Assembly: GCF_018139145.2 (NCBI RefSeq) | Contig: NC_059471.1 | Span: 47,043,845 to 47,107,844 of the forward strand | Source: Gymnogyps californianus | Lineage: Eukaryota > Chordata > Aves > Accipitriformes > Cathartidae | Length of the DNA stretch: 64,000 bases | Direction of reading: 5' to 3' | Shown here: positions 53,112 through 63,117 of the stretch, one piece after another | How positions within the stretch are numbered: the stretch's first letter is position 1 | How the letters are laid out: the number at the start of each line of letters is the position of its first letter | Made by a program: the position numbers and the translations under genes | The notes under the pieces: generated by a model | The model's database searches: none | What the model was told of the DNA's origin: nothing | Seen by the model: the letters and a program-made list of their open reading frames with translations, nothing else

Positions 53112-56100
53112 CATAGCAAGAGAGTAGAAATATTGACCAGTGGCCTTCTGTGATGGGCAAAAAAGTAGTGATTTTCTTTCCCAGATCAGAAGAAGTAGTA
53201 ACACACTCAGGTCTTTCCTTGTCAAGACCTTTTCTTGGATGCAAGTGTCTCCTCAGATTTCCTATGAGAAAAAGCAAAGCTCCTGGGAGAAAGAAAAGGC
53301 TTCTACAAGTGCAACCCTTGCATGACCTTTTTGTCTTCTTGGACAGTTAAATATCAGAGAGAGAGAAGGTGAAACACAGGGAAGAAGAGAGGAAGAAAAA
53401 GGGAAGGGAAAGGAAGGAAAGGGACTCATCCAAATATTGAGACTGTCCAGATAGACATTTGACACTTTATTTCTGTAAAGAAATAGTAAGAAATTTTAGA
53501 AAGAAGGACATATGAAGAAATGCTAAGAACTGCAGACCATCCGTACAATGTATTCCAGCAAAGGCAAGGGGAATAGGCACATCTCAGTCATTCAGTCCGA
53601 TGAGAACCAAATCACTCTGTCAGTACTCAGATTTGAGACAGCTTTGTTTGCAGACGGCTGGGATGCCTGCAATGATTTCCTAATGGAATTTAAATAATCC
53701 TCCATTTATAAAGTGTCCCAATATACATTGGGACATCCGTGCTACGCAAAAGAGAAAGGGGCACAACTTTGTATTCCAATGTGTTAGCAGAGACTCTAAG
53801 TCTGTATAAAGCACTAGCAAATAGACAGCTGTGTGTACAACAGCACCATTGACTCCCACATCCACGTGGTTGTGTGATGTGAGTGCACATGGCATCCTTG
53901 AGTTTCCTTCCTTGTGTGGACTAAGCTCCAGAGATGGCAGGTACACTTTCTGCCTGCCCATATTGGCCCCGCAGAGCAGCAACATCTGGAGCACACATTG
54001 TGGTTAGTAACTCCGGACCAAATGCTGATCCGCAGTTCTCAATTAACCACAGAGGCAGGGAAAGGAATGGCAGGGAAATGGTAAGAAAGACCACACTAAG
54101 GTCTCGACACCTGATGTTTCTCCCTTTTGAGTGCATAGGGATTTTTTATTTTCCAAAGATGATTTAGGGATTTTTTTTTCTTTAAAACCTCTCATTTTTG
54201 CCATGGTGCAGAGCTCCGAGCACTTGGGAGTTTAATGACTTAGGGCAGCGATTGCTGAGGGTCTCAAGTGAGGCCTTGCCAGTGAAGAAAAGATGGCATT
54301 GCCTCTGAAACACTTCAGATGCCAGCTAGGAGAGTTGCCCCTCAATTGCCATGCTCTGCTGACTCCTGCACAATCCTTGCAAGAGCTGCAGATCAGCCCT
54401 GCAATTCCTTTCCCCTCTTGTGGCTGGCACTTGTATTTTGCCTTCTGAAAGGACCTCGACCCCATGAGACATCAGGCAGGGCTCAAGTATCAAACCACGA
54501 GAGGCAATGTAAGTATTTGGAGCTTTGGGAAAAGCTGCTTTCAAAACTCCAGTTATGCCTGACAGAAAGGGGTGTGTTTGAATCAGTCCAGAGCGAGCTG
54601 ATCGGCCGGAGAAGAAGGAAGAAAGGAACGCTCGATGCAGCTGCTCTGGAGTTATTAACCCCATGGAAACGGCAAGCTAGTCATGTTTGAGCAAGAATAA
54701 TAAGAGAGGCTGTTCTGCTGTGTGCTGCATACAAGTGCTTGCACTGACCAAAGAGCAGCAACGGGTGCTCCCTTCGTGTATGGAGCAAGTTGGTCTAGCA
54801 CCTCTCTGCCGAGAAGGAGTAACTGTAAATAAAACCTGGAGGGTTTTATAGTCTGGAACATGCGGTCCAGCATAAATGTTGTCCCTCGTGTCCCTCCCAG
54901 GTGATGGGCACCGCCGTGCGTGAGATGCTCCACCTAATCTCAAGTTCACATGCCAGCTCCCCCCCTGGGGAGATGTGCCAGCTGGTGGGCGTTTGCTCAC
55001 GGAGCTGAGGAGTGAGCCAGCAAGGCCTCCTGCGAGGGCTGGGATGGGTCTGAGGGCAGTGCGGGGCCGCTCCAGCTTAGTGGTGCGCGAGTGAAATCCG
55101 CCGGCCAGATCAGAAGGGCATGGTGCCTCTCTCCTCGCCTCCGCCGAGGGGGTGCTGGGGCTGCATCGTGCCCCTCGAAGCCCAGGCGTCAGAGCTCATC
55201 CGGGCAATCCAAGCAGCAAAAATAAATCGGCACCTACAAGGACAGAGTCGGAGAGCGCTGATGAAACCAGGAAGGCAGGAACCGGCGTGACTTTGTCCCC
55301 CGTTCTTTGGGAAGTACGCTGTAACAAAGGGGTCATTCCTGGCACGGGAGAGAGAATCCTTACCGGCAGTGACTACGCTGTTGCTTTGGCCCCTTCTCAA
55401 CACGTGCGATACCCTCAGAGCACGGCAAGTCGACAGAGATGTGCAGTGCCCCCTTGCCAGGCAGTAGGGCTCAGCAGGGAGCCTCCGAGGAGCTGAGATG
55501 TGGTCCATCACAAAAACTGAGCAGCAGCATCCCTCACTGTCCCGTGCTAAAATGGCAGGATTGTAATCAAAGAATTTTTTTTTTTTAATTGGGGTGGTTT
55601 TATTTTCGCCCCTCAGTTATCTCAGGTGAAATAGGAGCTTTTTAAGAAGTGCCAAGATCTCAGTGTCTACAGCTACTTGGACCAACTCCTTGCTGTGTCT
55701 TGGGGATTCAGACAAGAGCAGCCAGTGCTAGGGTTGCCAGCTGACATGAACAGCAAAGTGGGACTTTGCCTCTTTCTGGAGGCAGCGGGTCAAAGAACTC
55801 AAAACTGTGAGTCTTGTGACCTTGCCGGAGTGCCTGCTTAGCCTTGCAAAACAGAGCTTCAACAAGCGCAAAATGACGACTGCCAGTGCTGGCGTGGTAT
55901 GTTTCTCCTGCCATACACGTTCTCCCACGGGCAGGTGTGTGCTTCCTGTCTGGGGCCATGGCTGTGCACCTCGGCAATATTTCCTACACTCAGAGCAGTG
56001 TTGGGAGCATTTGAAAGATGGACAAGAGGGTCTGCTACACACCTGGGCTCCTCGTCCTTCTTGCCTGCTTGGATTTCCTCAGTTGCCCATCCCTGAGAGC

Positions 56101-56464
56101 TCTGCTTCCAGCTTTCTCCTCTTCCTGCCTGGTTGCCTGTCGCTCCCCTCTTCACAGGTGGGTTTTCGCTTTCTCTTTTCTTGTGAAGAGCCTGGCAACC
56201 TTTCCATTCAATGGTATTGTTAGACAGGTAAAGCCATGACAAACTTGAGCCCATTCTGCTCTTAATCAAAGCTAGCTCATGTTACCTTCTCTCCCTGGGT
56301 GAGCTCTTCAGGTGTTTGCTTTCTGGAGCAACTGGAGGCACCTGCAATGGAAATGTGGAAGTTAACAGGTGGTGAGCACCTACCTGCCCAATTGCTACCT
56401 TAGCTCGGAAAGGCAGCTCCCTTGGGTGGGTTTGCCCAGTTCAGCTGAGCCGCTTCTGGTGGGA
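53112..56464. other. Noncoding transition into the GC-rich block
   Basis: GC content rises from about 54.3 kb. Several overlapping frames on both strands (54326-54690, 55110-55511, 55859-56269) lack domains and look like shadows of GC-rich sequence. A minus-strand AATAAA at 55599-55604, followed by a 12-base A run, could serve as a poly(A) signal for the gene upstream (higher coordinates), about 860 bp after its stop, but this is weak. Extra 3' exons or a 3' UTR of that gene may lie here. Confidence 0.4.
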
Positions 56465-59400
56465 TCACTGCACAAAGTGCGATGGCCAGCCTGCATCAGC
56501 CTTACTCTGCACTTTAGCAGAGCTGCAGGCTGGTGGATGACCTTGCTCGTCCCTGTGGCAGCAGTCCCACCTTCTGAGGCGGAGGCTCTTGTTGTCACGC
56601 TCTTGGTGGCCCTGACATACCTCTGCTGCTTCTGCTTCTGCCCCTGGTGCTGTGTCTTTTGGGATCATCGGCGACTCCTCGGCCCGTGCACCAGCAAGCC
56701 CAGCCACCTCCTCCTCAAACAGTTCCCCGCGGTGCTCAATGAGGAACTCCACCAGCCGCGTCACCTGCACACAGCAAACCATTGGTTTCCCCCTAGGTGG
56801 CTGAACACGGCTCAAAGAGCCTTTGCCACTCCTGACCCTCGCTTCTGCGCAGCAAGCTGCAGCTGTGGGGCTGCTCTTCCCAGCAGCTCCCCCACGAGCG
56901 TTTGCTGCAGAGAGGAGGCAGCCAGGTCCCTCTGCACAGCAGAGCTCGGGTGGGCCCAGAAGGCTGTAGCCGGCTGGTAACCACAGCGTACCTTCCCCGT
57001 CACCTGCAGCAGGACGTCCAGGGGGAGCGTGTGCTCCTCGGCTGGGCTCAGCAGGTTTGGCCCCACGCAGACGGCCAGGTTGCCGGCAGTCATCCTGCTG
57101 GTGGCCGCGTTTCTGCTGATGTCTTGCAGCAGGGACAGCAAGCTCTTGAGGAGCAGGAGGTTGCCCTTGGGCAACTTGCTGGCCACCCTGAGGGAACAGG
57201 AACGCAACGTTAACAAAGTAGCCATCGTCAACACAGCTCTCCCGGGCTGAGCTCTGCCAAGCCCAGCCGAGGGAAGGCTCCCTGGCCACGCCTGGTCTCC
57301 AGCAGAGGGACAGCCTTTGCTGAGGTACCGCCGCCTCCCGCCCTCCCTGCCCTTCTGGCCAGAGTCCCTTCGTGGAGCAACCCCCAGTGCCTGCGGGAAG
57401 TGCTCCAAGGAGAGAAAGGCTTTTCTGAGCCTCTTCCCCCCAAAACCCCACCCCACAGCAGCAAGAGGTGGCTGGCAGAAGACACAGCTTCTGCAGGCAG
57501 GCTGTGGCTTTGCAGGCAAGTCCTGGCCTCTGCCAGTCCCTGCGGAGCAGGCAGGCTGCTCGCCGCACTTACTCTTTCAGTCCTGCCAGCCTCTCCTGCC
57601 TGCTGGTCTTGTGCAGGGCGCTCATCCACTCCTCGTAGAGCTCTGCCTGGAGGAGCTTGGAGGGGATCTTCCGGAGGAAGTCCTGCAACGCCAAGGGCTC
57701 CGGGTGAGGCTTTGACCACTGCCGCCGGGAGCGCAGGCAGCGTCGCCGGCAGCGAGAGAGCCGGGAGCTGCTGGGCTCCAGGTCCGGAGGGTTCACCTTC
57801 AAGATGCCGGCCAGCAGGTGTGCAGGCTGGCTTTCGAGGTGGACCTCCGCTCCGCTGTCGAGGGCCTCCCGGAGCTCGCGGGAGGCGCGCTCGCCGGCCG
57901 CCAGCCGGAAGATCCCCTCCGTGGATGGCCCGTGCTCGTGCAGGAGAGCCAGCAGGTCCTGCAGGGGACAGAGGAGGAGAGTGGCGTGGCTGGAGGCAGG
58001 CCCTGGGGCAGGTGAACCTTGCTCAGGGGCAGGAGCATGTGTGGAGGGCTCTGCTTTCCCTAGGGCAGGCTGGAGGGGGGGCTGGAGGTGGGTGCGTGGG
58101 GAGGAGGCGGCTTTGTCCCCGAGCCCCAGCCGGGGTCCCTCTGCTGGGGACACCGCCTCTGCAGAGAGCCAGCGGGCTGGGGACCCCCTGGCCAGGCTTG
58201 CTTACCTGGATGGGCTGGGGCAGCGTGCCGTCCTGGCTGCAGAGAGCTGCCAGGGGCCGGCCGAAGAGAGCCCCCCTGCCGCCAGAGCCCGACGGCCCCG
58301 GCGCCTCTGCAGCGGCCGAGGTCCCTCGCCGCGCAAAGGGCCAGGGCAGCCCCCTCCTCCTCCTGCGGGTCCCGCCTGCTGCCAAGGAAAAGACAGCAAA
58401 GAGCCATGGAGGAGAAGCGCCAGGCGAGCGCTCCCGGACCCTCTCAGCGCTGTCCCCCCACTGCTGAGCGCACGGGAGAGGCGTCGTTTGGGAACGAGGG
58501 TCCCCGCGGGCTCAGCTCTCTCCTGCCGCAGAGCAATGGGGACGGACGTGCCCTGTGGGAAGGGCAGCAGCAGCCCCAGTGCAGCAGGAGTGCCCGCCTG
58601 CGCGAGGAGGAGAGAAGGGCCGTCCTGCCCCCGTCTTCTCCAAACTCACCAGCCGTGCGGCCAGGTCCACCTTGGCTGCCAGAGGGGACGGGTGGTGGCC
58701 GCTGCTCTGCGCCAGCCTGCAAGCAACACGCCATGCTCACCCAGCAGCCCCGCAGCAGAAAGGGCCCCCGGCAAGCTGCATCGGTCCCTGGCCGTGTGTG
58801 AGAGGTGGGGACGGCTGAGATGGCACCCCGAGTGACCCTCACCTTTGCCTGGCTCTCAACCAGCCTCTCCAGGCTGCTGGCATGTAGTGTCGTTGCCTGG
58901 GCAAGGGGAAAAGAGCAGAAGGTGAGAAGCGATGCGCCTGATGCTGGGCTGGAGCAGCATCTGGGGGCAGAGGGGAGACAGGAGGGACACTCACGGCATG
59001 GCGGCCGCTCAGCTCCTTCAGCAGGAGCTTGATGGAGGGCAGCTGGGTCACCCGGGCTCCCTGCACTCCTTCTGGTGGCCTGTGCAGGGGCAAGGGGCAG
59101 AGCAAGAGCTGTGTGAGACCCAAGCCGCCTTTTCCCTCTCCTGCCAGCCCGGGGAGCACTTGCAAGCTGCCCCGAAGCAGCCGGGCACCGCCCGGCAGTC
59201 GAGCGGAGAGCAGCGGCAGTGGTGAGGACGGGGCTGGGCAGGTGTTGGCTGGACAGAGCTGGGCGAAGCCACTGCGCCAGCTCTGCCCGCTCAAGAGCTG
59301 CCCGCAGCCGTGGGGGCACCTCTCCCCAGCTGGGGAGCAGTGTTTCCGCCTCGTACGGCTCCGCCTGGAGCATCCCCCCGTGATGTGAGCACGGGCCCCC

Positions 59401-60223
59401 CAGGCTGCACTGCCAGGCAGGGCTTACCCCAGGAGCGCGCTGACCCAGAGCTCCTTCAGCGCCCGGGAGCTGCAGAAAGAGAGGAGAAACAGCCTGAGTG
59501 CCCGCTGCTCCCCAGCCTGCGGGCAGAGGCGGGCGCTGCCCAGCCCTGCCGTGGGACGTGGCACCGAGACTCACCGGAAGGTGACGATGCAGGAGCCGCA
59601 GGGCCAGACGAGGACAAGGGAGTTGGTGGGCTTGCCTTCCTCCTCCTCGGCGGCATCCCCGGCTGCCCCCTTGCCGCTGCTCAGCACCTGCAGCTGGCCC
59701 AGGGCCAGGCAGAGCTGCGGGCGCGGGGCGCTGCCACGTCTGCAGAGAGGAGCGGCAGGGAGTGATGTGGAGGTGGCCGAGGCCGGTGGCTCCCCTCCAG
59801 CACCCGCCTGCCATGGGCACGGCCATGGCTGCATCCAGCAGCAGGGTGCCGGGGGCCTGGGGCTGCTCCTTGGCTGTCCCTGCCCTGGGGTCAGGGCCAG
59901 GGCCAGGGCCAGGGCTTGGGAGGAAAAGCAGCTGAGCTCTGCGAGTCTTACTGGGGCTTGGCGATGAGCAAGGCGTCGCTGAAGAGGAGGAGGTCCCTCT
60001 TCCTCATCGCACGGCCCTGGGTCACCCGCACGCGCTGATGGAGCAGGGGCTCGAGTGATGGCGGGACGGGCGCGCACTGCTGCTTGGGGTCAGGGTCGTC
60101 CCTGCAGAGCAGACGGCACCGGGCATGAGAAAGGCGGCTGGTGCGGGGCCCGGCGGTGCCGGCGTGTCCCCGAGCCGCGGGGGAAGCCTACCTGGAGCTG
60201 CGGCAGCAGTTCACCTGGCCCAT
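56465..60223 (-). CDS. ARHGAP20/TAGAP-like Rho GTPase-activating protein, 12 coding exons
   Basis: The product should stimulate GTP hydrolysis by a Rho-family GTPase, probably at a membrane. Coding exons, minus strand: 60223-60192, 60101-59952, 59739-59575, 59469-59428, 59079-58995, 58896-58843, 58716-58650, 58378-58206, 57958-57797, 57682-57573, 57187-56992, 56764-56465. Every junction is GT/AG and all phases fit, giving 511 codons without a stop. The ATG at 60223 has G at -3 and +4, and begins MGQVNCC, which fits N-myristoylation at Gly2 plus nearby Cys palmitoylation. Order: PH domain (about 30-130), RA-like remnant (about 135-180), basic linker RRRRR (203-207), RhoGAP (about 235-430). Mammalian ARHGAP20 is far longer, and mammalian TAGAP lacks the PH part. 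Introns are only 90-385 bp. The last exon may instead splice out at 56621 (GAG|GTATGT), so the C-terminus is uncertain. The family call is firm; one-to-one orthology is not. Confidence 0.85.
56621..58378 (-). other. RhoGAP-domain exons (exons 8-12)
   Basis: Exon 8 holds a basic linker and '[20 protein letters not shown]'. Exon 9 has '[12 protein letters not shown]', whose arginine (R274) is the catalytic arginine finger, and ends in 'LLAGILK' (K310). Exon 10 begins '[11 protein letters not shown]'. Exon 11 has '[11 protein letters not shown]', with N391 at the conserved asparagine position. Exon 12 starts '[19 protein letters not shown]'. The arginine finger, the lysine and the asparagine required in active RhoGAP domains are all present, so the domain should be catalytically competent. 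The sequence reads closest to TAGAP and ARHGAP20 among families I know. Confidence 0.9.
58650..59079 (-). other. RA-like remnant exons (exons 5-7)
   Basis: Exon 5 encodes '[17 protein letters not shown]' and exon 6 '[18 protein letters not shown]', resembling the first strands and first helix of the ARHGAP20 Ras-association domain. Exon 7 is then a short Pro/Gly-rich stretch (about residues 177-198). The RA domain is usually about 90 residues, but only about 40 can be recognised here, so Ras/Rap binding may be lost. Exon 7 fits by splice sites and phase, but its protein sequence is not distinctive, so it is the least certain exon. Confidence 0.65.
59428..60101 (-). other. PH-domain exons (exons 2-4) of the RhoGAP gene
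   Basis: Exon 2 ends with the strand pair '[16 protein letters not shown]', the typical PH-domain 'xLFLFxDxLxxAK' signature seen in ARHGAP20. Exon 3 carries a short acidic insert (AEEEEGK, about residues 91-97), then '[15 protein letters not shown]'. Exon 4 gives the closing helix '[13 protein letters not shown]' with the conserved PH tryptophan (W124). The split-codon phases (two bases then one) match at both junctions. Intron 2 contains a (GGGCCA)n hexamer tract at 59893-59915. The likely role is phosphoinositide or membrane binding, inferred from the family only. Confidence 0.85.
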
Positions 60224-60483
60224 TGCGCCGAGGGCAGGCGAAGCCTGGCGTGGGACACGCTGGTGGGGCTCAGGACAGTGCCCAGCCGGCTCGAGCAAGG
60301 CTGCCAAGGGGGTCCTGGTGCCGGGCAGTGCTGCTGGGCAAGAGCTTGGCTCTCCCCAGCGCCGCTGCGTGCTGGCACAGCGCCGTCCCTGCAGGCACTG
60401 GGGCCGTTGCCGGGCCAGCGCCGGGTCAACACAACATGAGCCCAACGGTCGCCCTGGGGGGCGGGGGTGGGGGAGGGGCCCTG
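60224..60483 (-). promoter_or_regulatory. GC-rich 5' flank of the RhoGAP gene
   Basis: The 260 bp upstream of the ATG are GC- and CpG-rich with no TATA box, consistent with a CpG-island-type promoter or 5' UTR. The frame of the ATG stays open upstream through this stretch and into the CR1 remnant, so a longer N-terminus cannot be excluded. No transcription start can be assigned from sequence alone. Confidence 0.4.
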
Positions 60484-60775
60484 GGGGGCTCTCCCCACTC
60501 TGCCCGTGTCTCTCTCGTCCTGGGGAGCCCAGACCCGGGCACAGCACTGCAGGCATGGCCTCCCCAGCGCTGAGCAGAGGGGAAGGGTCACCTCCCTCCA
60601 GCTGCTGCCAAGGCTTTGCCCAGTGCAGCCCCGGGTACCACTCGCCGCCGCCTTTGGGCAAGGGCACCTTGCTGGCTCCTGGGCAACCCGGTGTCCGCCA
60701 GGACCCCCGGGGCCTTTTCTGCCACGCTGCTTGCCAGCAGCTTTGCCAAGCTGCTTTTGGTCACGAGTAGGTGGG
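60484..60775 (-). mobile_element. GC-rich CR1 LINE remnant upstream of the RhoGAP gene
   Basis: On the plus strand it follows the reverse complement of CR1 ORF2: 'TCCTGGGGAGCCCAGACCCGG', 'GCACAGCACTGCAGGCATGGCC', 'GTGTCCGCCAGGACCCCCGGGG' and 'GCTTGCCAGCAGC'. On the minus strand the frame shows '[20 protein letters not shown]', the CR1 '[19 protein letters not shown]' region. It is much more GC-rich than the other copies, as if it had taken on the composition of its surroundings. It has lost both ends. Confidence 0.8.
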
Positions 60776-61608
60776 CATGTGTCCCGGGATGCTTCGTGCC
60801 CGTCCCAGTGCCAGCCGCAGTCGGTCCCACCCTCTTTCTGCAGGTCTCCCGGTGCCACTGCCTTGAGGGTGAGAAGGGCACGTTTCCTCCAGCCAAAGCA
60901 GCGGTGCCAGTGGAAAGGCTCTCTCTTGTTATGGGACAGGGAGAAAGAGGATGCACCCTGGTGACAGAGTCCAGGGACGGAGTTTCCACACAGCTCCATC
61001 TTTGACTTTTTTCCTTAACTCCGACTTTTGCACAGCACCGTTGTTCTTCACATCCTGTCTGGGTAAGAGGTGGTGGTTGGCACTCTCTTTTAGAGCCCGG
61101 GCTCTAAAACATTGGGGGGAAACTGCAAGAAGCAGAGCAGACCAGAATAGTGCAGCCCAGGGGGTTGCAGACACGTCCTGCCCCCTTCCCACGCCTCCTG
61201 GGATGCTTCCGACAGTCGGCAGAGGGAAGAAAGCTGTCCTTCTGCCTGCTCGAGCCGGTCCTCTTGCCTCTTTGGCTCCCAATGTATGCAGCTGAGTCAG
61301 GAGAAGCTCAAAAGCAAAACCCAAGGTGTTGTGTGACATTTTGTGGAAGGGAAGGAAGGGAGGGGCAGAAGGCAGGAAGGAAGGAAGGAAGGAAGGATGG
61401 GGGATGGGGAGGGGAAGAGAGAGCGAGAGAGCACAGAACTCTCTGTAAGCCCTCTAGGAGTGGTGGTAGGAAACAGCTTCCAGGACTGCAATGCCTCCGC
61501 CCCATGCAATGTATATTTGCAAAGATGAGTGTCTGAAGAAGGATGTATTGGATGGCTGAAAAGTGAGAGAGGAGAGCACATACATATTTTATCTTTGCAT
61601 CTTTTTTT
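60776..61608. other. Noncoding flank of the GC-rich block
   Basis: GC content falls back towards background. Several overlapping open frames on both strands show no domain. An imperfect purine tract lies at 61346-61430. Confidence 0.45.
61346..61397. repeat. (GGAA)n purine-rich microsatellite
   Basis: GGAA units at 61346-61357 and 61375-61397 within a longer G/A-only stretch that runs on to about 61430 as GGGGA and GAGA words. Confidence 0.85.
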
Positions 61609-61782
61609 GAATTCTCCTTCCCATCAATCACTTGGCATGTATTGTGCTTCAAAGCAAAGCATCACCGCTTTATGCTGCAAGAGCATGGCAACATCACGGT
61701 CAGGAGCCAGACACAAGCCTGGACCTTCTTGTCACTCATCGGCTGAGTACGAGGCCAATGGGAAGGTAGAGAAGATCAAAGG
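61609..61782. repeat. Unclassified ~172-bp direct repeat, copy B
   Basis: Second copy of the repeat at 52941-53111, same orientation, about 8.67 kb away on the other side of the RhoGAP gene. Flanking sequence does not visibly match beyond the ends given. Confidence 0.8.
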
Positions 61783-63117
61783 ATGACCTGGGCCTGTCTC
61801 TGTGCAGAATGTCTGTTCCCTAATAGCCTGTGTGTGCTGTCATTGACAGCTGCCCTTCTGAGGAAGACAAGACCTTGAAAGGACATGAAATGAGTAAGTT
61901 CCCAGGTTCCATTTAAGAAGAGGAATATACTTTTGGTAACTCCTACAATAATTGTATGTAGGTATATGTAGGAGAATGCGTGGTTTAAGTACGACCACAG
62001 CTTTTGCAACTGTTCAAGGGTTGCTACTCACAGTGAAAAAGCAGCCAAGCCCTCTTGCATATGACAACAGTGAGAATTAAGCTCTGTTCTTTGCACACAA
62101 GCTACTTTATGGGGTGGTGGCCAACTGTCCGAGTGACTTTGGACTTTTGGAAGTTCTGCTGCTCTCTTGACACTGCAGACAAACCAAAGCACCCACCAAA
62201 AAGCAGCCACAGGTATTTCTAGCTTCACAGGAGACCTTCCAGCTGAGGTGGGAAGGGCTGCTCTTTGCCCTCTTAAGAGCTTCACAAGCCAAAACGCATG
62301 CTGGCATTTGTCCTGCCTCCAGCTACAATAGCAACCAGTGGGTCCTGCAGCTTGAGGGGCTCTCCGTGACAGTACTGGTGATGGTGGCCTGAGACAGAGA
62401 AGTGTTATTTAACAACAATTAAAGCTACCTTGTAAAAATTGTTTTTCATGGTGCCTGGCAGTTTATTTTGAAGCCTTTCTGAAGGACAGCTAGGATGGGT
62501 CTGTCACAAATGGTTACTGTAGTAGAGGAAGTGTTTTTTTCTTTGGCAAAAATTCCAGATTATTACAATATGCAAGTTCCTAGACACATTACATTTTATT
62601 AATTCCATGAAGCTGAAATATGTTAGATGTATTAAAAAAATCAAGCTAAAGCTATAAACCAGATGACTGGTGGTAAATATGTTTCACTCTTACAAATAAA
62701 AAAAAGCAAATGAAAGACTCAATTGTGTTAGCATTCTTGATATGGTCTGGCTTCTGCCGTAGCTTCAGTGGAATTTAGGCCTGAGCTTACAGAAAGTTGC
62801 TTTTGCGAAGAGTAGATTTCAAAGACTTCCTCAAATAGTATGTGCTTATAAAGGTTTAAGGGATGCAAGGGTCTAAGAATGAATAACACAGAGGTATGGC
62901 AGAGCTACAAAGTTGAGCATGGACTGAACTGACCTGGAAACTGGGCATGATTTTACAGCAGGTGTTAGTACTGGCCTGGAGAAGTTGATAATACTACTTT
63001 CATCATGGCTCCTTCTTCTCTTAGAAAGGTGAGTGGTAGCAGAGCATGAAACACCACCTGGGGTAAATACGCAGTCCTGGACAGTGTCGGTAAGCAGAGA
63101 GAAGGTGTATTTCTTAG
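61783..63117. other. AT-rich noncoding DNA
   Basis: No gene or repeat recognised; short open frames only. Confidence 0.5.

Noticed and set aside
56369..56980. Plus-strand frame of 203 codons
   Set aside because: Antisense to exon 12 and intron 11; no recognisable family.
57400..58835. Long plus-strand open frames of 343-355 codons
   Set aside because: They lie antisense to the RhoGAP exons, are full of Arg, Gly, Ala and Pro from GC-rich sequence, and show no domain. The minus strand explains the region with splice sites and a known family.
58444..59826. Minus-strand open frame of 460 codons
   Set aside because: It crosses several exons and introns. Only exons 6 and 7 and intron 6 are read in the true frame; the rest is out of frame with the domain-bearing exons.
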